Of a DNA stretch of 64,000 nucleotides, positions 43,062 through 51,235 are shown piece by piece; positions within the stretch are counted from its first letter, which is position 1, and every line of letters begins with the position of its first letter. The DNA is from SZUA-265 sp965651905 (GTDB lineage Bacteria > Myxococcota_A > Polyangia > Polyangiales > Polyangiaceae). Made by a program: the position numbers and the translations under genes. The DNA lies in assembly GCA_965651905.1 (NCBI GenBank), contig CBFGUG010000036.1:1-64000 (forward strand), written 5' to 3'. The notes under the pieces were generated by a model, which was not told the origin of the DNA, made no database searches, and worked only from the letters and a program-made list of their open reading frames with translations.

Positions 43062-43085
43062 GGCCATGCGTTGTGCGGCCTTTTT
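43062..43085 (+). terminator. Weak terminator after ptsI
   Basis: Two GGCC arms (43062-43065 and 43077-43080) flank an 11-nt loop and are followed by TTTTT. The stem is short, so the call rests mainly on the T-run and its position just after the ptsI stop. Confidence 0.4.
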
Positions 43086-43260
43086 GTAAGCTTTCGCTTT
43101 CCAGCGGTCGTGGTGCTAATACGCGCCCTCATTCCTTGCCCTGACGCAAGTCCGCGGACGGAGTGGTCGCCCTGATGGCGTCCCTTCACTAGCAAGCCGC
43201 GGAGAGTGCACGTCGGGGTGACGCGTTGGCTAACGCAATCCAAACAAAGGGAATTCACAC

Positions 43261-43530
43261 ATGCCTCTCGCACCAGGCGCCAAAACGGGCGTCATCACCA
43301 CCCATCGTCTGCACGAAACGGACACCGGCTCGCCCGAGGTTCAGGTCGCGCTGTTGACCCAGAGGATCGAGCACCTCACGGATCACTTCAAGACGCACAA
43401 GAAGGATCATCACTCGAGAAGGGGACTGCTCAAGCTGGTCAGCCAGCGACGTCGCCTGCTCAACTATCTGAGAAAGAGCGACGTCGATCGCTACCGCAAG
43501 ATCGTTGCTGCGCTTCAACTGCGTCGCTGA
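43261..43530 (+). CDS. rpsO: 30S ribosomal protein uS15
   Basis: The 89-residue primary 16S-binding protein has the uS15 signature DTGSPEVQVALLTQRIEHLTDH, then HHSRRGLLKLVSQRRRLLNYL. A purine-rich ribosome-binding site (AAAGGGAATT) precedes the ATG. The rpsO-pnp order found in many bacteria is kept, with a 272-bp spacer. Confidence 0.97.
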   Translation: MPLAPGAKTGVITTHRLHETDTGSPEVQVALLTQRIEHLTDHFKTHKKDHHSRRGLLKLVSQRRRLLNYLRKSDVDRYRKIVAALQLRR

Positions 43531-43558
43531 TCGATCGAGCTGATGTTCCGCTGATGGT

Positions 43559-43588
43559 TGGCGATCGCGATTGACGTTTCGATCGCCA
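43559..43588 (+). promoter_or_regulatory. Hairpin in the rpsO-pnp spacer (1)
   Basis: The arms tggcgatcg / cgatcgcca are perfectly complementary with a 12-nt loop and are not followed by a T-run. Such a stem between rpsO and pnp is a candidate RNase III site for pnp autoregulation, as known in E. coli; this role is inference. Confidence 0.4.
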
Positions 43589-43641
43589 CCGCTAGTGGAC
43601 ACGTCGGCAAGTCGTCGGCCGCGCCGAAGAGCGCCAGAAAC

Positions 43642-43675
43642 GAAGTTTCCCAAGCGGATGTGAGTGAGAAACTTC
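43642..43675 (+). promoter_or_regulatory. Hairpin in the rpsO-pnp spacer (2)
   Basis: The arms gaagtttc / gaaacttc (8 bp) flank an 18-nt loop. This second stem could form in the same leader transcript as the first. Confidence 0.3.
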
Positions 43676-43802
43676 ATCTTCGCTTCGTGTGCATCACCGC
43701 TAGCCCTGCGGTAGTGCATAGGAACCGAGGTTGAAGCTCGCCGCCTCCGACTGGGCGTCATGCCGCACGTAGCGGTGATGCGCCGAGGAGCGCAGAGCAA
43801 AC

Positions 43803-46040
43803 ATGTTCATAAGAGAATCCGTCGAAGTCGGGGGCAAGACCCTGACTCTCGAAACAGGCCGCCTTGCCAAGCAAGCGCACGGCTCAGTTCTAGTTACGTA
43901 TGGGGAAAGCGTCGTGTTGGTCACGGCCACCTCGACCAGCGAGCGCCCTGGGCTCGACTTCTTCCCGATGACCTGCGAGTACGTGGAAAAGACGTACGCG
44001 GCAGGTCGTATTCCGGGTGGCTTCTTCAAGCGCGAGGGTCGCCTGCGCGAGAACGAAACCCTGACGGCGCGTCTGATGGACCGCCCGCTGCGTCCGCTGT
44101 TCCCCAAGGGGTACAAGAAGGACACACAGGTCATCGCGACCGTGCTGAGTAGCGATCAGGAAAACCCAACCGACGTGTTGGCGCTGGTTGGCGCCAGCTG
44201 CGCGGTACACATCTCCGACATCCCGTGGGACGGACCCATCGTGGGCATTCGTGTGGCCCGCGTCGACGGTCGCTTCGTCGCTTACCCGACGTTCAAGCAG
44301 ATCGACGAGGCGGACATCGATCTCACGGTCGCCGCCACCAAAGACGCCATCGTGATGGTCGAAGGCGGAGCCGCCGAAGCCTCGGAAGCGGACGTGATCG
44401 ACGCTCTCGAGTTCGCACACAACGAGGGCCGCGTCGTGATCGACCTGATCGACCGCATTCGCGCCGCCGTCGGCCGCGAGAAGCGCGAGTTCAGCGAGCC
44501 CGAGTTGGACGCTTCGGTCAAAGACCGAGTCAAAGCGCTGGTCGACGCCGGCATCGCCAAAGCCTGTGTGATCAAAGAGAAGCACGCACGCTACGATGCG
44601 TACGCCGAGATCAAGGGCACCATGAAAGAAGCGCTCCTCGCCGAACTCGGCGAAGAGAAGTTCGAAGAGCTTTCGAAGCTGATCAGTGGAGAGTTCGAAA
44701 GCCGCAAGGCCGAGGTGGTGCGCACGATGGTGCTCGACACCAAGGTGCGTATCGACGGCCGCGACTCGAAGACGATTCGCCCGATCACGTGCGAGCCCGG
44801 CTTGCTGCCACGCACTCACGGTTCGGGTCTGTTCCAGCGCGGTGAGACTCAAGCCATCGTCACCTGCACGCTCGGTACGTCCACCGACGAGCAGAAGATC
44901 GACGGCCTGAACGGCGAGACGTGGAAGCGCTTCATGCTCCACTACAACTTCCCGCCCTTCTGCACGGGCGAAACCAAGCCCATGCGTGGTCCAGCGCGTC
45001 GCGAGATCGGTCACGGCGCACTCGCCGAGCGTGCGTTGGTTCGCATGATGCCCGATCACGACGTGTTTCCGTACACCGTGCGCATCGTCAGCGAAGTGCT
45101 CGAGTCGAACGGCTCGAGCTCGATGGCGAGCGTGTGCGGCGGCACCTTGAGCTTGATGGACTGCGGCGTGCCGATGAAGGCACCCGTCGCGGGCATCGCC
45201 ATGGGTCTGATCAAGGATGGCGACAAGGTCGCGATCCTGAGCGACATCCTCGGTGACGAAGACCACCTGGGCGACATGGACTTCAAGGTTTGCGGAACCA
45301 AGAAGGGCATCACCGCCATTCAGATGGACATCAAGATCAAGGGGCTGGAGCGCAGCATCATGGAAGCGGCGTTGCAGCAGGCTCGCGAAGGTCGTCTGCA
45401 CATCCTGCAGAAGATGCTCGACGTGTTGCCGTCATCGCGCGAACAGCTCAATCGCTGGGCCCCGCGCATCACCAGCATCAAGATCAAACCCGAACAGATC
45501 CGCATCGTGATCGGCTCGGGCGGCAAGACCATCAAGGGCATCACCGACAAGACGGGCTGCAGCGTCAACATCGAAGACGACGGCACCGTGTCGGTGGCTT
45601 CCGCGGACTCGGAAGCCGTGGCTCAGGCGGTCAAGATCATCGAAGGCCTGCTCGAAGAGCCCGAGGTCGGCAAGACCTACAAGGGCATCGTCCGCCGCGT
45701 CGTCGACTTCGGCGCGTTCGTCGAGATCCTGCCCAACACCGAGGCCCTGCTACACGTCTCCGAGTTCGCTTACGAGCGCACCGAAGACATGTACGCCGCC
45801 GTCGAGGAAGGCGAGGAGCTCGAGGTCAAGGTGCTCAGCGTGGAACGCGACGGTAAGATCCGTCTGAGTCGCAAGGCACTGTTGCCCGTCCCCGAAGGCT
45901 ACGTGCCCCCCGAGGAGCGCCCCGACCGCGGTGACCGAGGTGACCGCGGCGGCGACCGACGTCGCGGTGGCGGTGGCGGCGGCGATCGTAACCGCCGTCG
46001 TCCGGGTGGCGATCGCGGTCGTTCACGTCCGCGCGACTGA
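43803..46040 (+). CDS. pnp: Polyribonucleotide nucleotidyltransferase (PNPase)
   Basis: PNPase degrades RNA from the 3' end by phosphorolysis and is part of the degradosome. The 745-residue protein has two RNase PH domains (first with AGRIPGGFFKREGR; second with CGGTLSLMDCGVP), a KH domain (IRIVIGSGGKTIKGI) and an S1 domain (GIVRRVVDFGAFVEIL). The C-terminal 50 residues are a Gly/Arg/Asp-rich tail, possibly for RNA or partner binding. A GAGGAG ribosome-binding site precedes the ATG, and a strong hairpin follows the gene. Confidence 0.97.
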   Translation: MFIRESVEVGGKTLTLETGRLAKQAHGSVLVTYGESVVLVTATSTSERPGLDFFPMTCEYVEKTYAAGRIPGGFFKREGRLRENETLTARLMDRPLRPLFPKGYKKDTQVIATVLSSDQENPTDVLALVGASCAVHISDIPWDGPIVGIRVARVDGRFVAYPTFKQIDEADIDLTVAATKDAIVMVEGGAAEASEADVIDALEFAHNEGRVVIDLIDRIRAAVGREKREFSEPELDASVKDRVKALVDAGIAKACVIKEKHARYDAYAEIKGTMKEALLAELGEEKFEELSKLISGEFESRKAEVVRTMVLDTKVRIDGRDSKTIRPITCEPGLLPRTHGSGLFQRGETQAIVTCTLGTSTDEQKIDGLNGETWKRFMLHYNFPPFCTGETKPMRGPARREIGHGALAERALVRMMPDHDVFPYTVRIVSEVLESNGSSSMASVCGGTLSLMDCGVPMKAPVAGIAMGLIKDGDKVAILSDILGDEDHLGDMDFKVCGTKKGITAIQMDIKIKGLERSIMEAALQQAREGRLHILQKMLDVLPSSREQLNRWAPRITSIKIKPEQIRIVIGSGGKTIKGITDKTGCSVNIEDDGTVSVASADSEAVAQAVKIIEGLLEEPEVGKTYKGIVRRVVDFGAFVEILPNTEALLHVSEFAYERTEDMYAAVEEGEELEVKVLSVERDGKIRLSRKALLPVPEGYVPPEERPDRGDRGDRGGDRRRGGGGGGDRNRRRPGGDRGRSRPRD

Positions 46041-46062
46041 GCGCTCCCGCAGCGCATACAAA

Positions 46063-46095
46063 CGAGAGACCGCGTCTAAACAGCGCGGTCTCTCG
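46063..46095 (+). terminator. Terminator after pnp
   Basis: The inverted repeat gagagaccgcg / cgcggtctctc has 11-bp perfect arms and a 9-nt loop. It lies 23 bp after the pnp stop and 14 bp before the end of the convergent larE gene, so it may serve both strands. Confidence 0.7.
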
Positions 46096-46108
46096 CATTT
46101 GGGGGACG

Positions 46109-46957
46109 CTATTCGACGATGCGCAGCGAGCGCCCGTCGAGCACTTCGTTGTGGGAGCCCTGGCGATAACCCGCGAGGTCTAGCGTGACGTACGCAAAGC
46201 CCGCGTCTTTGCCCGCCGCAACCACGCGATCGCGCAAGCCGGGTTCGGCAAATCGCGCCAGTTCGCGTGCGCCGACCTCGATGCGCGCGATGGTGTCGTG
46301 CCAGCGCACACGCAATTGCTCGAAGCCGAGCTCGCGCAGTGCGGCTTCGAGCGACGCTATCTGAGATAGACGTTCAGGCGTGACGCGGCTACCGTAAGGG
46401 ATGCGACTCGAGAGACAAGCGCTGGCGGGTTTGCCCCAGATCCGCAGGTTCATCCGCTGCGCCAGGTCGCGCACGTCTTGCTTGCCGAAGCCTAGCTCGG
46501 CGAGTGGGCTCTTCACTGCCGCACGTTCTGCCGCGTCCAGCCCTGGTCGGTAGTCGCCGAAGTCGTCCTTGTTGGTGCCGTTGGCGACGACAGCAAGCCC
46601 CCACTCGGCGCGTTTGGCCGCTGCGACCTCATACAGCTCCGACTTGCAGTGAAAACAGCGGTCGGGGCCGTTGGCTGCGTAGCCAGGACGAGCGAGTTCG
46701 TTGGTTTCGACGAGTTCGTGCCGTGCGCCGATTTCCTGGGCCACGCGGATCGCATCCAGTCGCTCGGCGGGCGCCAAGCTAGGGCTCACGGCCGTCAGCC
46801 CCACGGCGCGGTCCGCCAACTGTTCATGGGCGACCGCCAACACCAGTGCACTGTCGATGCCTCCCGAGTAGCACACGACCACCGACCCGAATCCACGCAC
46901 GTGCTGCCGCAAGCGGTCCAGCGGGTCACTCGAGTCGGCATGGCGCGGGGCGGACAT
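46109..46957 (-). CDS. larE: ATP-dependent sacrificial sulfur transferase LarE
   Basis: The 282-residue PP-loop protein starts at ATG 46957 (MSAPRHADSS). It has VCYSGGIDSAL (pyrophosphatase loop), NGPDRCFHCKSELY and GLDAAERAAVKSPLAELG. LarE supplies sulfur from its own cysteine for the nickel-pincer cofactor of lactate racemase and related enzymes. Two Cys in CFHCK suggest the three-cysteine or cluster-bearing LarE type, although I cannot place every residue. larA, larB and larC are not in the window. Confidence 0.88.
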   Translation of the reverse strand: MSAPRHADSSDPLDRLRQHVRGFGSVVVCYSGGIDSALVLAVAHEQLADRAVGLTAVSPSLAPAERLDAIRVAQEIGARHELVETNELARPGYAANGPDRCFHCKSELYEVAAAKRAEWGLAVVANGTNKDDFGDYRPGLDAAERAAVKSPLAELGFGKQDVRDLAQRMNLRIWGKPASACLSSRIPYGSRVTPERLSQIASLEAALRELGFEQLRVRWHDTIARIEVGARELARFAEPGLRDRVVAAGKDAGFAYVTLDLAGYRQGSHNEVLDGRSLRIVE

Positions 46958-47012
46958 GGTTCTCAACCTTGGTCGAGCTGCCTCGTGATCGCAAGCCTCG
47001 ACGTTCGAGCGG

Positions 47013-48092
47013 TCAGAAGTGACTCGTGACGCTGACCCAGGCACTTTCGCGTCCCACCGTTGCGTGCCAGCGGGCGGCCGTGTCCTGGGCAGGATCATCG
47101 GCTTGGGAGTCGTCGGCCAATGCGTCCCACAACAACAGGCCTGCCCCGACCCCCAGCAGGCCACCGCCCCCGAACAGCAGTGCGTTGCTCACCAATGTGC
47201 GATCTTCGATGCGGTCTACGCGCGCGTCGTACTCGCTCTCCGACAGGCCCACGCAGCGTTCGACGGAACTGCCACCGCAGTCGCGCTCCAGTGCTTCGTT
47301 GCGGTCTTGTTTGAGACTGTACGTCACGGCGCCCGCCACCGTGCTGAGCGCGCCCACGGTGACGATGGTCCAGCCTGCGATGGGCCGCCAGTGCTTATCT
47401 GAGGCAACCACGATGGTGGGTTCGGGCGTTGCTGACTCTGGCGCCCGTGCCTCGATCTGCAACGGGGTGAGCGCAACAGCCAAGCGCTTGTGTTGGGCGC
47501 GCTGAAACTCCAGGTCGTGTCGCTCACGAGTGAACCCCGACTGCGCCATTTGCACGACGTGATGGCCCGGATCCAGCTCGAATACGCGGGTGTGTTCGTC
47601 TGCTTCGAGCAGACGTCCGTCGAGACGGATCTGAACCTGCCCTTGGTGCTCGGGGGCGAGTTCGAACTGGAGCTTCGGGATTTGACTTCGCACCTCCGAT
47701 AGGCGCTCACGCGCGGCCTGAGTCGTCTGCTCGACAATCGGATCGCTGGGGGAGGGGTTATCCTTCAGGATCTTCTCCCACAGAGCTACACCTTCCAGCA
47801 AACGCCCCATGCCGACCAAGGCTTGGCCCAGGTAGAACTCGTGAGGTGCCCAGGGCAGTAGATCTTCCGCTTCTGCGAACATGCGATGACAGCTTTCCCA
47901 GTCTTCCTGCTGGCAAGCCTCTTTTCCGAGCCCCGACAAAGTCTCCAGGCGACGAATCTCTTCGTCGCTCAGCTCGGGGGTGGCGTGTCCCATGGCACTG
48001 CTCAACAGGACGACGCTGGCCGCCAGCATCTCACACAGCGCACGCTTGCACGTTCGCAGTGCGAAGGGTCGCTTGCGCGCTCGAGACGTCAC
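47013..48092 (-). CDS. TPR/PEGA-like exported membrane protein paired with a kinase
   Basis: From GTG 48092 (VTSRARKRPF) the 359-residue protein has a signal-like helix (LAASVVLLSSAMGHA), a TPR-like helical region (about 45-130), a PEGA-like strand region (VFELDPGHHVVQMAQSGF), a membrane helix near residue 245 (WTIVTVGALSTVAGAVTY) and a second one near residue 310. This build is common in myxobacterial open frames next to Hanks kinases. It starts 92 bp after the stop of the kinase gene at 48184, and the pair may form a signalling unit; this is inference. ATG 48029 is an alternative start. Confidence 0.65.
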   Translation of the reverse strand: MTSRARKRPFALRTCKRALCEMLAASVVLLSSAMGHATPELSDEEIRRLETLSGLGKEACQQEDWESCHRMFAEAEDLLPWAPHEFYLGQALVGMGRLLEGVALWEKILKDNPSPSDPIVEQTTQAARERLSEVRSQIPKLQFELAPEHQGQVQIRLDGRLLEADEHTRVFELDPGHHVVQMAQSGFTRERHDLEFQRAQHKRLAVALTPLQIEARAPESATPEPTIVVASDKHWRPIAGWTIVTVGALSTVAGAVTYSLKQDRNEALERDCGGSSVERCVGLSESEYDARVDRIEDRTLVSNALLFGGGGLLGVGAGLLLWDALADDSQADDPAQDTAARWHATVGRESAWVSVTSHF

Positions 48093-48183
48093 TTCATGTT
48101 GCTGCGGTGTCGAGCGTCGGGAGATTGATCGTCGCAGCGTGGTCGATCGCTGGAGCGTGGTCGATCGGCGCAGTGTTGACCGC

Positions 48184-50097
48184 TCAGCGTTTGCGGCCAG
48201 CGCCGCCGGGAGGAGTGTTTTCGGCTCCGCTGCTGCCCTGCTTCTTGACACGGAATTGTTTGTAGTCGATCTGGGGGCCATCGGTCGACGGCTGTGACGT
48301 GTTCTCGACGTGGGGCTTGGGCGCGGTGCTCCTGGGCGGTGCACTTGCTCGAACCTTGACGGGTGCTGGACGCTTGTTGGAGCGGACGTTGGGCTTGGTG
48401 GGGGAGACGGCTCGGCTGGTGTTCGCGCTGGTCGGAACACGGCCTGTATCCTCGTGACTTGGTGGCGGATCGCTATCTACTGCCGCAGGCGCTACCTCGG
48501 CGACTTCGGTCGAGGGCTGCTCGAGGTGTGCTGGCAGTGCTTCGTCGGGTGAGTCTTGTTCGAGTGGTGCCGGGCTTGCGGTTTTCGGCGCTGTCGTGTC
48601 CTCGGCGGTCGCTACGAGGCCCCACGCGGCAGCGGCGCCGCCCAGCAACACCGCGCCAGCCAACGCGAACCATTGGCGCGAGCTGATGCCGGTTTTGAAC
48701 ACAGGGATCTCCGACTCCAACGTCGGCATGTCCAGGGCTGGGTTGCTGATGGCGGAGGCGGACGTCTCGGAGGAACTCGGACGCGAGCCATCGACGCTCT
48801 TGACGATCTCTCGTGAGGTTCTGGGTACGCTGGATGCGTCGTTCGAGGGGACGGGGGAACTCTGCTCGGGGGCGAGCAGTGTGGGTTGTTCGTTGCGCGA
48901 ACGAGCCGCAGCCGGGCTGAAGTGTGCACCCGACGTGCGCAGTTCATCACTCAGTTCCAACAAAGCGCGCGCCAGACTCGCCCCATCAGGATAACGGTCG
49001 CTCGGGTCGAACGCACAACAGCGATCGATCAGCCGCACCAGTGGCTCGGGCAGGCCCGGGCACAACTTCCCTGCACTCGGTGCGGGAGTCCAGGCGGCTT
49101 GCACCATCAGTTGAAGGGGATTGTCGCCTTGATGCAGGGTTTTGCCGCTGACCAGATACAACAACGTGGCCCCGACGGAGTACAGGTCGGTGGTCGTGGT
49201 AATCTCGTCCTGCTGCCCGCGTGCTTGCTCAGGCGCCATATACGCGGGCGTGCCCATGGTGGTGCCCGTTTGTGTGAGGTGCGCGGCTCCGTCGAGCGCA
49301 CGGGCGATGCCGAAGTCGAGTACTTTGAGACCGTTGTTCGTCAAGAACAGGTTCTCGGGTTTGATGTCGCGGTGAATGACGTTCGCCGCGTGAGCAGCGG
49401 CCAGACATTCAGCCAATTCGATCATCAACTCCACCGCGAGTGCAGGTGCGAGCGGTCCCGAGCGTTCGAAGCGTTCGCGGGCCGTTTCCCCCTGCAACAG
49501 TTCCATCACGATGTAAGCGTGCTCGTGCTCGAAGTCGATGTGGTCATCGAGCACGCGTACGACGGCCTCGTGTTGGATGCGATTGGCCAAGTAGCCCTCG
49601 CGCAACAAGCGCTGGCAAACTTCGGGACCGGTCTGAATCGTGAACGGCAGTAACTTGATGGCCGCCCGCGCGCCGTTGCGGTGTGTCGCCGAGTACACGG
49701 CTGCCATGCCTCCCACTCCCAGCAGGCTGTCGAGCGTCCACTTGTCGTCGAGCACGTCACCGATGCGACGCCGAGCGATGTCGACGCGACTCGGTGTGCC
49801 AGTCGCGGCAGAGGCGATACCAGTCGCGGCAGAGGCGAGGGCCGGTGCGCTTGCCCCGCTGGGTAACGGATTGGGCGACTCGACGTTGGCTGAGTGGGAG
49901 TTGGGTGACAGGTTACTGATCGGGACGTCGACTGGCGGTGGAGGATGAACCACGGCGCTGGACCCCGAGCCACTCGATCTCGAAATGCTCGAACCTGAAA
50001 TGCTGGGCTCCGAGATCTGCGGTGGTCGCTTGGAGGAACCGACTTGCATCGCCGAGTGTCTCGACGACGAATCGTATTGTGGGGTGTGATCTCCCAT
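48184..50097 (-). CDS. Serine/threonine protein kinase (Hanks type), transmembrane
   Basis: The 637-residue protein has a low-complexity N-terminus (Ser/Pro-rich, about 1-110), a kinase domain from LLGVGGMAAVYSATH, with AAIKLLPF, HRDIKPENLF near residue 241, DFGIARA and APEQARGQ, then a membrane helix near 476-498 (FALAGAVLLGGAAAAWGLV) and a Pro/Ala/Lys-rich C-terminal domain. The topology implies a cytoplasmic kinase with a small periplasmic or outer part. A 21-bp repeat codes for the ASAATG segment in the N-terminal linker. It is divergent from imuA, with about 180 bp between the starts, and is followed by the TPR/PEGA protein. Confidence 0.9.
   Translation of the reverse strand: MGDHTPQYDSSSRHSAMQVGSSKRPPQISEPSISGSSISRSSGSGSSAVVHPPPPVDVPISNLSPNSHSANVESPNPLPSGASAPALASAATGIASAATGTPSRVDIARRRIGDVLDDKWTLDSLLGVGGMAAVYSATHRNGARAAIKLLPFTIQTGPEVCQRLLREGYLANRIQHEAVVRVLDDHIDFEHEHAYIVMELLQGETARERFERSGPLAPALAVELMIELAECLAAAHAANVIHRDIKPENLFLTNNGLKVLDFGIARALDGAAHLTQTGTTMGTPAYMAPEQARGQQDEITTTTDLYSVGATLLYLVSGKTLHQGDNPLQLMVQAAWTPAPSAGKLCPGLPEPLVRLIDRCCAFDPSDRYPDGASLARALLELSDELRTSGAHFSPAAARSRNEQPTLLAPEQSSPVPSNDASSVPRTSREIVKSVDGSRPSSSETSASAISNPALDMPTLESEIPVFKTGISSRQWFALAGAVLLGGAAAAWGLVATAEDTTAPKTASPAPLEQDSPDEALPAHLEQPSTEVAEVAPAAVDSDPPPSHEDTGRVPTSANTSRAVSPTKPNVRSNKRPAPVKVRASAPPRSTAPKPHVENTSQPSTDGPQIDYKQFRVKKQGSSGAENTPPGGAGRKR
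49800..49838. repeat. 21-bp tandem duplication in the kinase linker
   Basis: The motif cagtcgcggcagaggcga occurs twice with a period of 21 bp. It codes on the minus strand for the repeated SAATG segment of the kinase N-terminal linker. Confidence 0.7.
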
Positions 50098-50219
50098 GCG
50101 GGGAAAGAATCAGGCAGCGCTGGGTTGGGGGAGCTTCAAAGCATAGCGCGTCTGTTCGCAGCGCGCGCGGTCGCCGTGCGTTCGTTTCTGCAGGTGCACT
50201 TTGCACATAGGACAAATAA

Positions 50220-50274
50220 TGTCAGCCACTGACAATCCGCTGGTCATATTCTCAGTAGCTGACATAATGTTCAG
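50220..50274 (+). promoter_or_regulatory. Triple CTGA/TCAG inverted-repeat operator before imuA (LexA-like)
   Basis: Three inverted repeats lie just before the imuA ATG at 50276: TCAG-CCA-CTGA inside tgtcagccactgaca (50220-50234), TCAG-TAG-CTGA (50252-50262) and CTGA-N8-TCAG (50259-50274). The first two are exactly 30 bp apart. The last resembles the right half (GTTCAG) of the Myxococcus-type LexA box CTRHAMRYBYGTTCAGS. SOS control is inferred from the gene content and from this match. Confidence 0.55.
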
Positions 50275-50275
50275 T

Positions 50276-51232
50276 ATGTCACGAGCAACTGCTGAACAGC
50301 TGCAGGAAGCAATCAATACTTTCAGTGGTCATTCCAAGTATTTGGGTAGCACTTCAGCGCTTTCTTTCGCTGCAGAGCCGCTGGGAGTTCCCGCATTCGA
50401 TCAAAGCTTGCCCGACTACGGTTTGCCACGAGGGCAGGTCACGGAAGTCTCCGTTGCCTCTGCAGCTGGGCTCGCCACCACCGTGGGATTGTGGGCCTGC
50501 CGCGCAGCCCAGAAGCAGTCACCTGATGCATGGTGTGCGTTCATCGATCCCTCGCACTCACTTTTTGCTCCTGGGGTGCGCTCCACGGGGGTGGATCTCG
50601 AACGCTTGCTGGTCGTGCGCCCTCCTGCCGAAGCGGTGGATCGAGTGGCCGTCAAATTGGCTGAAGCTCACGTGTTTTCCGTCATCGTCATCGATGCCGT
50701 CGTTGCCGATTGGACCGCGCAAGATGGGGCCGCCTTAGATCTGACACGCTGGTCACGCAGCGTGCGACGGCTCGCCATGGCCGTCTCGACGACCGCTACC
50801 CGAGTCGTCTTGCTGACTAACCAGGCAGCTCGACGAGCACTGCCTTTGCCAGTCGCATTGCGTTTGGAGTTGCAGCGGCAGAGTGATGAACGGTTGCGCG
50901 TCGTCGTGGCCAAAGACAAGCGAGGCCGCATTCAGCCCCCCCGAGTGATCTCGCTCGTCACTGCTCCTTCAACAACTACCCGCACAGATACACCCGCAAC
51001 AGATACACCCGCAACAGATACATCCGCAACAGATACACCCGCAACAAACATGATGGATGCCAGCACATCTGTGGGTACTTCCACAGCGAGCACACCTGTA
51101 GCGAGTGCTTCGGACATGCCCAAAGCAGTCGTTGGGAAAGCCAACGGAGAGCGGGAACGCGCGGCCGGATTGGAGCAAGCACCTGCCTCCTCAGGGCACT
51201 TGCGAGTCGTTCAGCAAGTGGCCGCCTCTTGA
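50276..51232 (+). CDS. imuA: Translesion-synthesis cassette protein ImuA (RecA-like)
   Basis: The 318-residue protein starts at ATG 50276 (MSRATAEQLQEAI) and has a RecA-like core resembling ImuA/SulA: LPDYGLPRGQVTEVSVASAAG (a degenerate P-loop region), WCAFIDPSHSLFAPG, DLERLLVVRP and VLLTNQAARRALPLPVAL. It helps the ImuB-DnaE2 mutagenic polymerase after DNA damage. A TDTPA pentapeptide array (50985-51044) and a Thr/Ser-rich linker lie near residues 235-285, before the conserved C-terminal tip. imuB follows 4 bp after its stop. Confidence 0.85.
   Translation: MSRATAEQLQEAINTFSGHSKYLGSTSALSFAAEPLGVPAFDQSLPDYGLPRGQVTEVSVASAAGLATTVGLWACRAAQKQSPDAWCAFIDPSHSLFAPGVRSTGVDLERLLVVRPPAEAVDRVAVKLAEAHVFSVIVIDAVVADWTAQDGAALDLTRWSRSVRRLAMAVSTTATRVVLLTNQAARRALPLPVALRLELQRQSDERLRVVVAKDKRGRIQPPRVISLVTAPSTTTRTDTPATDTPATDTSATDTPATNMMDASTSVGTSTASTPVASASDMPKAVVGKANGERERAAGLEQAPASSGHLRVVQQVAAS
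50985..51044 (+). repeat. 15-bp in-frame tandem repeat in imuA
   Basis: Four copies of cagatacacccgcaa (one with a single change) code for TDTPA-type pentapeptides in the C-terminal linker of ImuA. Confidence 0.9.
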
Positions 51233-51235
51233 ATC

